Assembly: GCA_902595885.1 (NCBI GenBank)
Contig: CACJRQ010000009.1
Coordinates: forward strand, 1 to 49,492
From: an uncultured Pelagibacteraceae bacterium
GTDB lineage: Bacteria > Pseudomonadota > Alphaproteobacteria > Pelagibacterales > Pelagibacteraceae
Length of the DNA stretch: 49,492 nt
Direction of reading: 5' to 3'
The position numbers and the translations under genes are program-made. A model generated the notes under the pieces. It searched no databases, had not been told where the DNA came from, and worked only from the letters and a program-made list of their open reading frames with translations. This document shows, piece by piece, positions 33,022 through 44,975 of this stretch; position 1 is the stretch's first letter; each line of letters opens with the position of its first letter.

Positions 33022-33972
33022 TTACTCTAGGACTCTGATAGGCTTTCCATTTACACAAGCCTCTAGTCCTTCAATCATTTGGTTATAAAAAATGCTATAA
33101 TTTTCAGCTGTTACATAGCCTATGTGTGGAGTAAGCACTGCATTGGGTAAAAATCGAAGTTTGTTATTCTCAGGTAGAGGTTCTTTGTCATAAACATCTA
33201 TTCCAGCTCCTGCAATTACATTCGTTGACAATGCAATAATTAAATCATCTTCATTCACAATGGGTCCTCTAGAAGTATTAATCAAAAATGCTGTTTTTTT
33301 CATTTTATCAAATTCTTTTATGGTAATACAGTCTTTGTATCTTTCACCTCCTTGAACGTGAATTGAAAGCACATCTGAATTTGTAATTAAGTCATCTTTA
33401 CTGCAAGGGAGCACATCTAATTCTTTGCACTTGTCTAAGCTTAAGTTTTCACTCCAGGCCATTACTTGCATTCCAAATGCTTTTCCTATTTTTGCAACTT
33501 CTGTGCCCACTCTACCTAGACCAATTAAACCTAAGATTTTTCCTTTTAATTCTACTCCAATTGTAGTTTGCCAATATCCTTGATACATATTGTCAAACTC
33601 CTCTTTAAAGTTTCTAGCTAAACCAAGAATCAATGCCCAAGTTAGTTCTGGTGTTGGGTTTAAATTTATATCTGTTCCACAAACAATAATTTTTCTTTTC
33701 TTTGCAGCCTCTAAATCAATAGATTTGTTTCGTAATCCACTTGTTATAATAAATTTTAATTCATTTAAATTATCAATTAAATTTTTTGTAATTGGAGTTC
33801 TTTCTCTCATAATTAATAAAGCTTCAAAATCAGCTAGCTGATCAATTGCATCAGCCTCGTCTAAAAAAGGTTCACTAAAAATCTTAAACTCATATTTCCC
33901 AGATAGTTTTTCTAAATCTACAAACTGTTGAGCAACGTTTTGGTAATCATCTAATATAGCAACTTTAAGCAT
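33022..33972 (-). CDS. D-isomer-specific 2-hydroxyacid dehydrogenase
   Basis: A 316-residue NAD-dependent dehydrogenase. The cofactor motif is GLIGLGRVG (148-156), and the catalytic triad is R235 (NTSRGPIV), E264 (YDKEPLP) and H283 (TPHIGYVT). The length matches phosphoglycerate/glyoxylate/hydroxypyruvate reductases without ACT domains. It overlaps the EamA gene by eight bases and ends two bases before the deacetylase ATG. The likely reaction is 2-keto acid to D-2-hydroxy acid interconversion; since DadA-type enzymes produce 2-keto acids, a link is plausible. Confidence 0.88.
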   Translation of the reverse strand: MLKVAILDDYQNVAQQFVDLEKLSGKYEFKIFSEPFLDEADAIDQLADFEALLIMRERTPITKNLIDNLNELKFIITSGLRNKSIDLEAAKKRKIIVCGTDINLNPTPELTWALILGLARNFKEEFDNMYQGYWQTTIGVELKGKILGLIGLGRVGTEVAKIGKAFGMQVMAWSENLSLDKCKELDVLPCSKDDLITNSDVLSIHVQGGERYKDCITIKEFDKMKKTAFLINTSRGPIVNEDDLIIALSTNVIAGAGIDVYDKEPLPENNKLRFLPNAVLTPHIGYVTAENYSIFYNQMIEGLEACVNGKPIRVLE

Positions 33973-34867
33973 TTTTAACTTTCTTATTTGATAACAATAT
34001 TCCTGTAATAATAAAACAAGCGCCTAAAATATGATAAAACATAAATTTTTCACTAAAAAAAATCATTGCCATTATTGCGCTTAATATTGGCATTAAGTGT
34101 AAAAAAACACCAGAGCGATTAGCGCCAATCATAGAGATTCCTTTTATCCATAAAAGAAAAGATGCCAAACCTGGAAACAAAACTACATAAGATAAAATTA
34201 AAATAAAGGGTAGTTCTAAATTAATTCTAAAGCCAATTTGATATTCAATAAAATAAACTGGTATTAAAAATACTAAACCAAAAGTAATTACTACTTGAAG
34301 TAATGATATTTGAGATAACTCATATTGTTTTCCCTTTAATAAAGTTGAATATAATGCCCATGAAAACATTGCTATAACCATGGTTATGTCCCCTTTATTA
34401 AAATCTAAATTTTTTAATATCTCTATATTTGCTTTTGTTATAATCATAATTACACCTGCAAAAGAAAATACTACTCCTATTATTTGAAAAATATTTGTCT
34501 TTTCAATTTTTAAAATTGAAGAAAACAACATGATCATCACAGGTATAGTTGAAATCATTAAAACTCCACTGATCACTTGAGTAAAATTTAATGAATAATA
34601 AACAATTGAATTAAATACTGTTATACTAGTAACTCCCAAAACAATAAAAAGTTTATAGTTTTTAATTATGTAGTTTCTCTTCTCTAATATTTCAGGAATT
34701 GTAAAAGGTGCTAAAATTAACCAAGCAAAAAGCCATCGATAAAAATTTAATGAAAAAGGAGGAACTTCATAAAAACTTGCAAGTTTACCTACTACAAAAT
34801 TTCCTGCCCAAAAAGTTACTGTTAAAAATAGATATAAATAAGCTAAAAAATTGTTATCTTTAGTCAC
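33965..34867 (-). CDS. EamA-family drug/metabolite transporter
   Basis: A 300-residue protein with about ten hydrophobic segments in two EamA repeats (FWAGNFVVGKLASFYEVPP near residue 20; MFSWALYSTLLKG near 167; GANRSGVFLHLMPILSAIMA near 243). The latter is a strong EamA signature. It abuts the dadA gene without a gap and overlaps the dehydrogenase. It differs from the tandem pair at 8146-10050, so it is not part of that duplication. Substrate unknown, possibly amino acids or the dehydrogenase product. Confidence 0.87.
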   Translation of the reverse strand: MTKDNNFLAYLYLFLTVTFWAGNFVVGKLASFYEVPPFSLNFYRWLFAWLILAPFTIPEILEKRNYIIKNYKLFIVLGVTSITVFNSIVYYSLNFTQVISGVLMISTIPVMIMLFSSILKIEKTNIFQIIGVVFSFAGVIMIITKANIEILKNLDFNKGDITMVIAMFSWALYSTLLKGKQYELSQISLLQVVITFGLVFLIPVYFIEYQIGFRINLELPFILILSYVVLFPGLASFLLWIKGISMIGANRSGVFLHLMPILSAIMAMIFFSEKFMFYHILGACFIITGILLSNKKVKNA

Positions 34868-36109
34868 TTAACTAAATCTAAGCGAACTATAAGGTTTTAA
34901 ATCTAAATTTGTATTTTCGTTCGCTATCATCCCTGAAACAATCTTTCCAGAAATTGGACCTAAAGTCCATCCTAAATGATGATGCCCAAAACAATAATAA
35001 ATATTTTTGTAATTTTTTGATGGCCCCATAACAGGTAAAAAATCTGGTAAAGTTGGTCTAAAACCTAGCCACTCATCCTCATGCTCTGGTAAATCACCAA
35101 GCATATATTTTGCATTATTTATCAAATTTTTAACCCTTGATTTGGATAATGGATTATCTAATCCACCAAATTCTACAGTTCCAACAACTCTTAAACCTTG
35201 TTCCATCGGTGTAATTCCAAATCCACGATTGGAAAATATTACAGGTCTACTTAATAAATGATCACAATTTTTGAAATGAACATGGTATCCACGCTCTGTA
35301 TCTAAGGGTATTTTTTCACCAAGATTATCTGTTAATTTTTTTGAAAAAGCTCCACAAGCTATTACTGCTTTATGAAAAACATAACTTTGAGTTTCGGTTT
35401 TAAAAACTGGTTTTTCTTCATCAAAACTAATATCTTTAATATTTACTTTGTTAAATTTTCCACCTTTTTGCAAAAATAAATCAAACAATTTTAAAAGAAT
35501 TTTTTTTGGATTTCTTGCATGTCTTGCATAAGGATAATATACACCAGCATGGTAAAATGGTTTAATATGTGGTTCAAGATCGTGTATTTCGGCTTTAGTG
35601 ACTAATTGTTGTTCAACACCCAATTCATCTCTTACTTTAATTTCTAATTCTCTACTTTTTAGATCTTTATCGTTCCAGATATAAAGAATTCCTTTGTTTT
35701 CAACTAAGCCTTCTAATTCTATTTCTTCAAATAATTCATCATATGCTGGTAAAGCTAGATCTAAAATTTGGTGCATATTTTTAGCAGTATGCATCATCTT
35801 AGTTTTAGTAGTATTCATTATAAATTTTATAAACCATGGAATCATTTTAGGAACATAATTCCATTTTAAAGCAAGTGGACCTGAAGAACTAAGCAACATT
35901 GCAGGCACATCTGCTAGAACGTCAGTTCTATTTAAAGAAAGAGATGCATATGGTGAAAAGTGACCTGCATTACCATAAGAAGCAGCTTGGCTTCCTGGGT
36001 TATCTCTATCAAATATAGTTACATCAAAACCTTTTTTTTGAAGAAACAATGCGTTTGATACACCTTGAATTCCTGCACCAACAATTCCTACTTTAAGATT
36101 TTTATTCAC
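34868..36109 (-). CDS. dadA: D-amino acid dehydrogenase small-subunit type FAD oxidoreductase
   Basis: A 413-residue DAO-family flavoprotein. The N-terminal FAD motif VGIVGAGIQGVSNALFL is followed by the DadA-like SYGNAGHFSPYA, the mid-protein TERGYHVHF and C-terminal WLGFRPTLPDFLPVMGPS and HHHLGWTLGPISG. DadA oxidises D-amino acids to 2-keto acids and ammonia with electrons going to the respiratory chain. First gene of the minus operon to 30511. Related DAO enzymes act on hydroxyproline or opines, so the exact D-amino acid is open. Confidence 0.85.
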   Translation of the reverse strand: MNKNLKVGIVGAGIQGVSNALFLQKKGFDVTIFDRDNPGSQAASYGNAGHFSPYASLSLNRTDVLADVPAMLLSSSGPLALKWNYVPKMIPWFIKFIMNTTKTKMMHTAKNMHQILDLALPAYDELFEEIELEGLVENKGILYIWNDKDLKSRELEIKVRDELGVEQQLVTKAEIHDLEPHIKPFYHAGVYYPYARHARNPKKILLKLFDLFLQKGGKFNKVNIKDISFDEEKPVFKTETQSYVFHKAVIACGAFSKKLTDNLGEKIPLDTERGYHVHFKNCDHLLSRPVIFSNRGFGITPMEQGLRVVGTVEFGGLDNPLSKSRVKNLINNAKYMLGDLPEHEDEWLGFRPTLPDFLPVMGPSKNYKNIYYCFGHHHLGWTLGPISGKIVSGMIANENTNLDLKPYSSLRFS

Positions 36110-36172
36110 TGGGTTGTTATACTAGTAAAAATTAAATTTTAAGAGTGACAAATTATGCAAATTTAATTTTGA

Positions 36173-37297
36173 TTATGCAATCATTTGTTTATGATTGATT
36201 TTTGCACTTAATACTATGCCAAAACCAATCATTGTAGCTAACATTGATGAGCCTCCATAAGACATTATCGGCAATGGAGAACCAACTATGGGTAGCAAAC
36301 CTAAAACCATCGACAGATTGACTACTATATAAATAAATATTGCAAAAGCATATCCAAAACAAAAAAGTCTAGCAAAATTACTTCTTGAAATAGATCCAAT
36401 TCTTATTATTCTAAAAATTATTATTGAGTATATTATTAAAAGTATAACTGAACCTATAAATCCAAACTCTTCTGAGAATAAAGTAAATATAAAATCTGTG
36501 TGTTTTTCAGGTAAAAAGTCTAAATAACTCTGCGTCCCTTTTAAAAAGCCCTTTCCATTAAGACCACCTGAGCCAATAGCAATTTTTGATTGTATAATTT
36601 GATATCCTGCACCTAAGGGATCTCTATCTGGGTCTAAAAAAGTAAGTATTCTTAGTTTTTGATAAGGTTTTAAGAATGAAATTATAAATGGTAGTGAAAT
36701 TAAGAAAGTAATAAAAGAGTATATAAAATATTTAATTTTCACTCCTCCAAGCCACAATATAATTAGACCACTTAATGCAATGAGTATCGAGGTACCAAGA
36801 TCAGGTTGAGAAATAACAAAAATCGTTGGAATAAATATAATTGACAATACAATTGTAATACTGGTGAATGAATTTACATTTTCTATTTTTAATCTATGAT
36901 AATATTTAGCAAGACACATTATAATCGCAATTTTCATCAATTCGGACGGCTGAAGTACAAAAAAATATACATCCATCCATCTTTTTGAACCTGAAGCCTT
37001 GATTCCAAAAAAGGATACATAAATTAATAAAATTATTACTAGAAGATAAACAATATATGAAAAATTATGCCAAAATTTTATGTTAAAGAAAGCCACGACG
37101 ATCATTAAAGGAAAAAAAACTGCAAGTTTTACAAAATGATTTTTAGTATGAAAAAGTATTTCACCCCCATCAGTAGAATACATAACAAAAACACTTATTA
37201 CAGAAAGAGCGATAACAGAAATTAATAATATATAATCTAAGTTTTTTATTTTTTGAAATAATGTAATCTCACTATTCAATCTATCGTGTTGAAACAT
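36173..37297 (-). CDS. rodA: Rod-shape peptidoglycan glycosyltransferase RodA
   Basis: A 374-residue SEDS-family protein with about ten membrane segments. Diagnostic blocks: GSKRWMDV (near 109), QPSELMKIAIIMCLAKY, QPDLGTS (near 165), GSGGLNGKGFLKGTQSYLDF and LPEKHTDFIF, and the C-terminal LPIVGSPLPIMSYGGSSML. It polymerises glycan strands for cell elongation together with PBP2, whose gene it directly abuts (TAAATG). Last gene of the elongasome operon; a 63-base gap follows to dadA. Confidence 0.95.
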   Translation of the reverse strand: MFQHDRLNSEITLFQKIKNLDYILLISVIALSVISVFVMYSTDGGEILFHTKNHFVKLAVFFPLMIVVAFFNIKFWHNFSYIVYLLVIILLIYVSFFGIKASGSKRWMDVYFFVLQPSELMKIAIIMCLAKYYHRLKIENVNSFTSITIVLSIIFIPTIFVISQPDLGTSILIALSGLIILWLGGVKIKYFIYSFITFLISLPFIISFLKPYQKLRILTFLDPDRDPLGAGYQIIQSKIAIGSGGLNGKGFLKGTQSYLDFLPEKHTDFIFTLFSEEFGFIGSVILLIIYSIIIFRIIRIGSISRSNFARLFCFGYAFAIFIYIVVNLSMVLGLLPIVGSPLPIMSYGGSSMLATMIGFGIVLSAKINHKQMIA

Positions 37298-39220
37298 TTA
37301 AATAGTAATCCTCTCAAAATTTGGTTGTTTATTTCTTAATTCGTGTCTATCAATAATTAATTTGAATAATTTTTTTGCAATAGGTGCCGCTGCCTTACTG
37401 CCTGAACCACCATGCTCTACAATAATACTCAAAGCATATCTTGGATTTATATAAGGACCATAAGCAATATATAAAGCATGATCTCTATCTTTGTATGGTA
37501 TTTGCTCTAAGTCTAAATCCAATTCCCTCTCTCTTTTACTAATTCTCTTCACCTGAGCTGTTCCTGTTTTTCCTGCAAATTGATATTTAGGATCATCAAT
37601 TCTTGACTTATAAGAGGTTCCAAATCTTTCATTGGTTGAACTGAACATTGCTTCCTGAACAATCTTAATATTTTTTTGATTTTTAAATAATTTTTTGTCC
37701 AACAATTCCTCAGTATCAGTATCAAATAACAACCCACTCTCCATTGATTGTTTTGCATCTTCATAAGAAATAGGATTACTGTCCACAATTATTTTAGGTT
37801 TTACAGCATAACCTCCATTTGCAATTTGTGCAGTCATCATACAAAGTTGTAAAGGAGTTGTTTGGATATAGCCTTGACCAATACCTGTTATCAAGGTCTC
37901 CCCTAACACCCAACCTTTACCAAGATTATTTTTTTTCCATTTTGTATTTGGGAATAATCCTTTTTTTTCAGTATCAAAATAATTACCAAGTACTTTTTTA
38001 CCTAAGCCAAACTTTTCAGCTGTAATGTTTAGTCTATCAACACCTAATAATCTAGCAACCTCATAAAAATATGTATCACAAGATTGTTTCATTGCATTTT
38101 TTAGACTTACCCAACCATGTCCTTTTTCCTTCCAGCAGTGAAATGTTTGTCCATATAACTCCATTTTTCCTGTGCATTTAACTTTAAACTTTGTATCTAT
38201 CACTTTGTTTTCTAAAGCTGACAAAGCAACAATTGGTTTTATTGTTGAACCAGGCGAATATAGACCTGAAAGAGTTTTGTTTATTAGTGGTTTTAATGGA
38301 TTATTTCTAATTAATTGCCACTCATCTTGGCTTATTCCAAATAAAAATAAATTTGGATCATAAGATGGAGATGAATACATTGCTATTATATCTCCAGTAT
38401 AGATATCCATTACACTTATAGATCCTGCTTTTTCATTTAACAATTCTCCACAAGCTTTTTGTATTTCTGTATCCACAGTTAAACGTATTTTTGATCCTTG
38501 TTTACCTTTTTGATGCTCAAGTTGATTGATTCTTTTACCGTAAGCATTAACCTCATATCTTTGAATAGCATTTGTTCCAATTAAATGATTTTCTAGTCTT
38601 TTCTCTAAGCCCAGTTTTCCAATTTTCATCCCAGGTACAAATCTTTCTTGGATGGTTTGATTGTCTAAAAGTTCTTGTTCATTTGGTTGACTCACATATC
38701 CAAGAACATGTGTGTATACATCATTAAAAGGATAGTTTCTGGAGATTGTCATTACAGGTTTGACACCTACAAGATCGTATAAATAATTATTAATTTTTAC
38801 AAATTGACTCCAGCTTAAATTTTCAGAAACTATGATACTGTCCCAAGGTTTTAACTCTGCTTTTAATTTATTTATTCTTGCAATTCTTTTGTCACTTAGG
38901 TTTAAAAGATTTTTCAATCTAACTAATAAATAATTGAAATTCTCAACTTGCTCTGGAATTATGTGTAATTGATAAACTTTCAAATTTCCTGCAATTACAT
39001 TTCCAAAATAATCAACTATGTTTCCTCTTGTGGGTGGAAGTTTCCACTCTCTGATTCTATTTTTGTCTGAAAGTGTAAGATATTTTTTATTTTCGTTTAT
39101 TTGTAGAGAAAACAAACGTGCAACAATACCAACAAAAACTATTACTTTTGCTGCCCCGATTATGAACATCCTTCTATTAATTACATCAGTTTTTCTTATT
39201 CCTGAATTAGATTTAATCAT
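37298..39220 (-). CDS. mrdA: Penicillin-binding protein 2 (elongation transpeptidase)
   Basis: A 640-residue class B PBP. A single N-terminal membrane anchor (about 17-40) is followed by the dimerisation domain with RGNIVDYFGNVIA and then the transpeptidase domain. Catalytic motifs are S325-T-I-K328 (SPGSTIK), S380-C-D382 (SxN-type motif) and K551-T-G553 (AGKTGTAQV). It crosslinks peptidoglycan in the elongasome with RodA and the MreBCD complex in the periplasm. The start overlaps the mreD stop by eight bases. Confidence 0.95.
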   Translation of the reverse strand: MIKSNSGIRKTDVINRRMFIIGAAKVIVFVGIVARLFSLQINENKKYLTLSDKNRIREWKLPPTRGNIVDYFGNVIAGNLKVYQLHIIPEQVENFNYLLVRLKNLLNLSDKRIARINKLKAELKPWDSIIVSENLSWSQFVKINNYLYDLVGVKPVMTISRNYPFNDVYTHVLGYVSQPNEQELLDNQTIQERFVPGMKIGKLGLEKRLENHLIGTNAIQRYEVNAYGKRINQLEHQKGKQGSKIRLTVDTEIQKACGELLNEKAGSISVMDIYTGDIIAMYSSPSYDPNLFLFGISQDEWQLIRNNPLKPLINKTLSGLYSPGSTIKPIVALSALENKVIDTKFKVKCTGKMELYGQTFHCWKEKGHGWVSLKNAMKQSCDTYFYEVARLLGVDRLNITAEKFGLGKKVLGNYFDTEKKGLFPNTKWKKNNLGKGWVLGETLITGIGQGYIQTTPLQLCMMTAQIANGGYAVKPKIIVDSNPISYEDAKQSMESGLLFDTDTEELLDKKLFKNQKNIKIVQEAMFSSTNERFGTSYKSRIDDPKYQFAGKTGTAQVKRISKRERELDLDLEQIPYKDRDHALYIAYGPYINPRYALSIIVEHGGSGSKAAAPIAKKLFKLIIDRHELRNKQPNFERITI

Positions 39221-39731
39221 TTATTTGATATGAAATTCTTTCGTTTAAAAAATTAAAAAATAAAAAAAATATTGGATAAAATAAAAAGGTAAAACCTGAG
39301 TTAATTAAATAATTAATGTAATCAACTTTAATTAAAAAAACTAAATCTAAAATAATTACTTGAATTGAATTTATTAATAAAATTGTGAATAATAATGATA
39401 TCCAGTCCTTCATGAAGTTTGGGGTTAAAGTAATGTTTCTTATATAAGCTGTTACTGAGCAAAGAATAAGGTAACAAAAACTACTAATTCCTATTGGTAT
39501 ACCTATTACAACATCATTAATTATACCCGCAAAGAAAATTGCCAGATAACCTAGTTGATTAGGATTTCTTAAAGTCCAAAAGAAAATTAATAGATGAGCA
39601 AAATTAAAAGCAAAATAATCTAGCTTTAAATAATTAAAATCAAATTCATTAAATACAGAAAAAAATAACATTATTATAGGAAGATAAGACAAAAATATTC
39701 TTAAAAATGGACTTTTGTTAAGTGATGACAT
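39213..39731 (-). CDS. mreD: Rod-shape-determining membrane protein MreD
   Basis: A 172-residue, about five-to-six-span hydrophobic protein of MreD length. FFAGIINDVVIGIPIGISSFCYL (near residue 67, split by the conserved Gly/Asp) is the MreD signature region. Sequence is poorly conserved in the family, so position between mreC and mrdA is the strongest evidence. It shares one base with the mreC stop and overlaps mrdA by eight bases. Scaffold component in the inner membrane. Confidence 0.9.
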   Translation of the reverse strand: MSSLNKSPFLRIFLSYLPIIMLFFSVFNEFDFNYLKLDYFAFNFAHLLIFFWTLRNPNQLGYLAIFFAGIINDVVIGIPIGISSFCYLILCSVTAYIRNITLTPNFMKDWISLLFTILLINSIQVIILDLVFLIKVDYINYLINSGFTFLFYPIFFLFFNFLNERISYQIND

Positions 39732-40579
39732 TATTTTTCTCCACCAAATTTATAAGAGACAATTTTTACATAATCCAATTGAGTGAAATCAGAAAAAAAA
39801 TTAATTTTTCCCTCTGAACTATTATCTATTTTTCCTATTGGTATCCCTGGCTTAAATAGTCCTCCGAGTCCGGATGTATAAGCAATAATTTCTTTTTTAT
39901 TAAATGCTTCTTTATAATCAATTTGAGTATGTTCTATTATTCCAAAATTGCTTCCTGTTCCAGAAACTACAGCCTGAATATCATCTGGCTCTAAAACAGA
40001 AGGTATTTTGCTATTTAGGTCAGACAAAAGTAATGCTCTGGAATTACTATAATTTACCTCAATAATTTGTCCCACTAAATAAACCTCATCAATAACAGCC
40101 ATTCCAATTTTTACTTTATCTTTTGTGCCTTTATTTAATACTACTGATTTTAAATATGGACTGTCTTTATCAATTAAAACTCTGGCAAATATTTCTTGTG
40201 AATTTATACTTTCATCAAGTAACTCTCTAAGCTTTTTGTTTTCTGTAGTTAAAAAGTCATTTTGTAATTTAAGTTGCTCAGAATTTTCTATTTTAATTAA
40301 TTCTTTCTGATGACTTTTATATAAATCCATATGTGATTTGAATTTTGAAGTTATTTCTTTTAATTTATTTTCTGGAATTGATGCAATATGAGATGATCTA
40401 TAAATTACTTCATTGACTCCTAATTTAACAAATTGTATTGCTTTAAAATTAAGATTACTTAAGACAATTACAAAAATTGATACAAAAATTAGAGTTAGTA
40501 ATGAAAATTTTTGTTTATCTTTTTTTTTTAAAAAAGCTGACCTAATGGCAATTACAAAATCATCTCTGCCAGCAGCCAT
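39731..40579 (-). CDS. mreC: Rod-shape-determining protein MreC
   Basis: A 282-residue protein with one N-terminal membrane anchor (about 25-45), a coiled-coil stretch (about 85-125, KLQNDFLTTENKKLRELLDE) and the beta-domain with GTKDKVKIGMAVIDE, YLVGQIIEVN, SRALLLSDLNSKIPS and TSGLGGLFKPGIPIG. MreC links cytoplasmic MreB to periplasmic PBP2. It starts five bases after the mreB stop. Length and domain order are normal. Confidence 0.94.
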   Translation of the reverse strand: MAAGRDDFVIAIRSAFLKKKDKQKFSLLTLIFVSIFVIVLSNLNFKAIQFVKLGVNEVIYRSSHIASIPENKLKEITSKFKSHMDLYKSHQKELIKIENSEQLKLQNDFLTTENKKLRELLDESINSQEIFARVLIDKDSPYLKSVVLNKGTKDKVKIGMAVIDEVYLVGQIIEVNYSNSRALLLSDLNSKIPSVLEPDDIQAVVSGTGSNFGIIEHTQIDYKEAFNKKEIIAYTSGLGGLFKPGIPIGKIDNSSEGKINFFSDFTQLDYVKIVSYKFGGEK

Positions 40580-40584
40580 TTTTT

Positions 40585-43190
<2,606 letters not shown>

Positions 43191-43292
43191 AACTAAAATT
43201 TTTAGAAAATCTATAATACAATCTATGAGAGAGATTGCAAAATAATTAGTTAAATAATTACTTTTAATGGACCATTTTAGGCTTACGAAAAA

Positions 43293-44975
43293 TTAATTAT
43301 AAATAGACTCAATTTTAGGCATTAACCGTAAAAGTTCTCTTGTGTACTCATGGCCGGGTTTTAAAAATAAATCCTCAGTGTTTGAAACCTCACACAATTT
43401 GCCATCTTTTAAGACTCCAATTCTATCACACATTTGTCTAACAACCGGTAAATCATGGCTGATAAACAAAATTGTTAAATTTAATTGCTCTTGAAGATCT
43501 TTAAGTAAATTTAATATTTGGGCTTGAATGCTTACATCCAAAGCGGAGGTAGGTTCGTCACAAACCAAAAGTCTTGGTTGTGTGGCAAGCGCTCTTGCAA
43601 TTGATATTCTCTGTCTCTGTCCTCCTGAAAATTCATGTGGATATCGATCTGCAGATTTTTGAGTTAATTCTACAGATTCTAGTAAATCATAAATATAATT
43701 ATTTAAATCTAAAGTAGATATAGATGGGTTATGAAGTATAATTGGTTCTGCAATTATATCTTTTACTTTTAATCTTCCATTTAGTGAAGAATAAGGATCT
43801 TGAAATATCATTTGAATTTGTTTTCTAAATTTCATTAATTCAGATCTCTGTTTAATTTTTGTTATACAAACATTGTCAAAGAAAATATCACCAGATGTAG
43901 GTTTAAATAAATTTACAATCATTTTAGCAATTGTAGATTTTCCACTCCCACTTTCTCCTACTAAACCAAAAGACTCACCTTCTTTTATGTCAAAAGAAAC
44001 ATTGTTGACAGCCATTACAGAATTCTTAGAACTTTCTGTAAAAAAATTATCATCAAAACTTTTACTCAAATTTTTTATCTGTACTAAATCTTGATCTATT
44101 ATTCCTTTTTTTGTCCATCTATTTAATATTTTGATATTATTTTCTTTTTTGTCACTTTTTTCTCTTTCAACTATTACAAATCTTAAAATTTTTTTGTTAG
44201 TTGGTGGAACTGAGCTTACTAAACTTTTAGTATAATTTTCTTGTGGTTTAGTTAATATTTTTTTTGTTTCACCAATTTCAACTAAATTACCACTTTTCAT
44301 AACTGCAACTCGGTCTGCAGTTTCAGCTATAACACCCATGTCATGAGTAATTAAAATGACCGCAAGGTTTCTTTCTTTTGTTAATTTTTTAATTAGTTCT
44401 AAAATCTGAGATTGAATTGATACATCTAATGCTGTTGTTGGCTCATCTGCAATTAACAACTCTGGCTCACAACATAAAGCTAAAGAAATTACTACTCGCT
44501 GTCTCATTCCACCTGAGAATTGGTGAGGATAATTATCAAATCTTGTCTCTGCATCTTTTATACCAACCTCTTTTAATAAATTTATAGATTTATTTTTTGC
44601 TTCTTCTTTGCTTAATTTAAGATGAGTTTGAATTGTTTCAATTAACTGTTCACCCACTGTAAGAATTGGGTTAAGCGAAGTTTGAGGATCTTGAAAAATC
44701 AATCCAATTTTATTTCCCCTATATTTTACAATACTTTCAGAATTTTCATGAATGTTTAAATCGCCTAAAATAACTGAGCCACTAGAAACCTTACCTGGTT
44801 CATCAATTAAATTTATAATAGCATTTCCTACAGTGCTTTTTCCTGATCCAGATTCTCCAACTAATCCTAAAATTTCTCCTTTGTTAACCTCAATATTTAC
44901 ATTCTTAGCAGCGTAAACTGTTTCTTTTCTCATTTGATAATCAACACTAAGATTGTTTATTTTTAAAAATGTCAT
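43293..44975 (-). CDS. Fused double ATPase of a peptide/opine/nickel ABC transporter (DppD-DppF type, GsiA/YejF-like)
   Basis: The start is taken at ATG 44975, which overlaps the permease stop as ATGA; the frame is open further upstream but would run deep into the permease gene. The 560-residue protein has two full ATPase domains: first GLVGESGSGKST, FSGGMRQRVVISLALC and LLIADEPTTALD; second GLVGESGSGKST, FSGGQRQRISIARALA and LLVCDEPTSALD. Both carry an H-loop (ITHDMGVI, ISHDLPVV), so both sites look competent. A PPTNKKILRF segment near 262 is the oligopeptide ATPase C-terminal zone. It powers the DppB/DppC-type permeases next to it. Confidence 0.92.
   Translation of the reverse strand: MTFLKINNLSVDYQMRKETVYAAKNVNIEVNKGEILGLVGESGSGKSTVGNAIINLIDEPGKVSSGSVILGDLNIHENSESIVKYRGNKIGLIFQDPQTSLNPILTVGEQLIETIQTHLKLSKEEAKNKSINLLKEVGIKDAETRFDNYPHQFSGGMRQRVVISLALCCEPELLIADEPTTALDVSIQSQILELIKKLTKERNLAVILITHDMGVIAETADRVAVMKSGNLVEIGETKKILTKPQENYTKSLVSSVPPTNKKILRFVIVEREKSDKKENNIKILNRWTKKGIIDQDLVQIKNLSKSFDDNFFTESSKNSVMAVNNVSFDIKEGESFGLVGESGSGKSTIAKMIVNLFKPTSGDIFFDNVCITKIKQRSELMKFRKQIQMIFQDPYSSLNGRLKVKDIIAEPIILHNPSISTLDLNNYIYDLLESVELTQKSADRYPHEFSGGQRQRISIARALATQPRLLVCDEPTSALDVSIQAQILNLLKDLQEQLNLTILFISHDLPVVRQMCDRIGVLKDGKLCEVSNTEDLFLKPGHEYTRELLRLMPKIESIYN

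Noticed and set aside
33020..33058. Longer start of the HDAC-like gene
   Set aside because: It runs back into the upstream dehydrogenase and adds 13 residues outside the conserved fold; ATG 33019 fits the family start and the two-base spacing.
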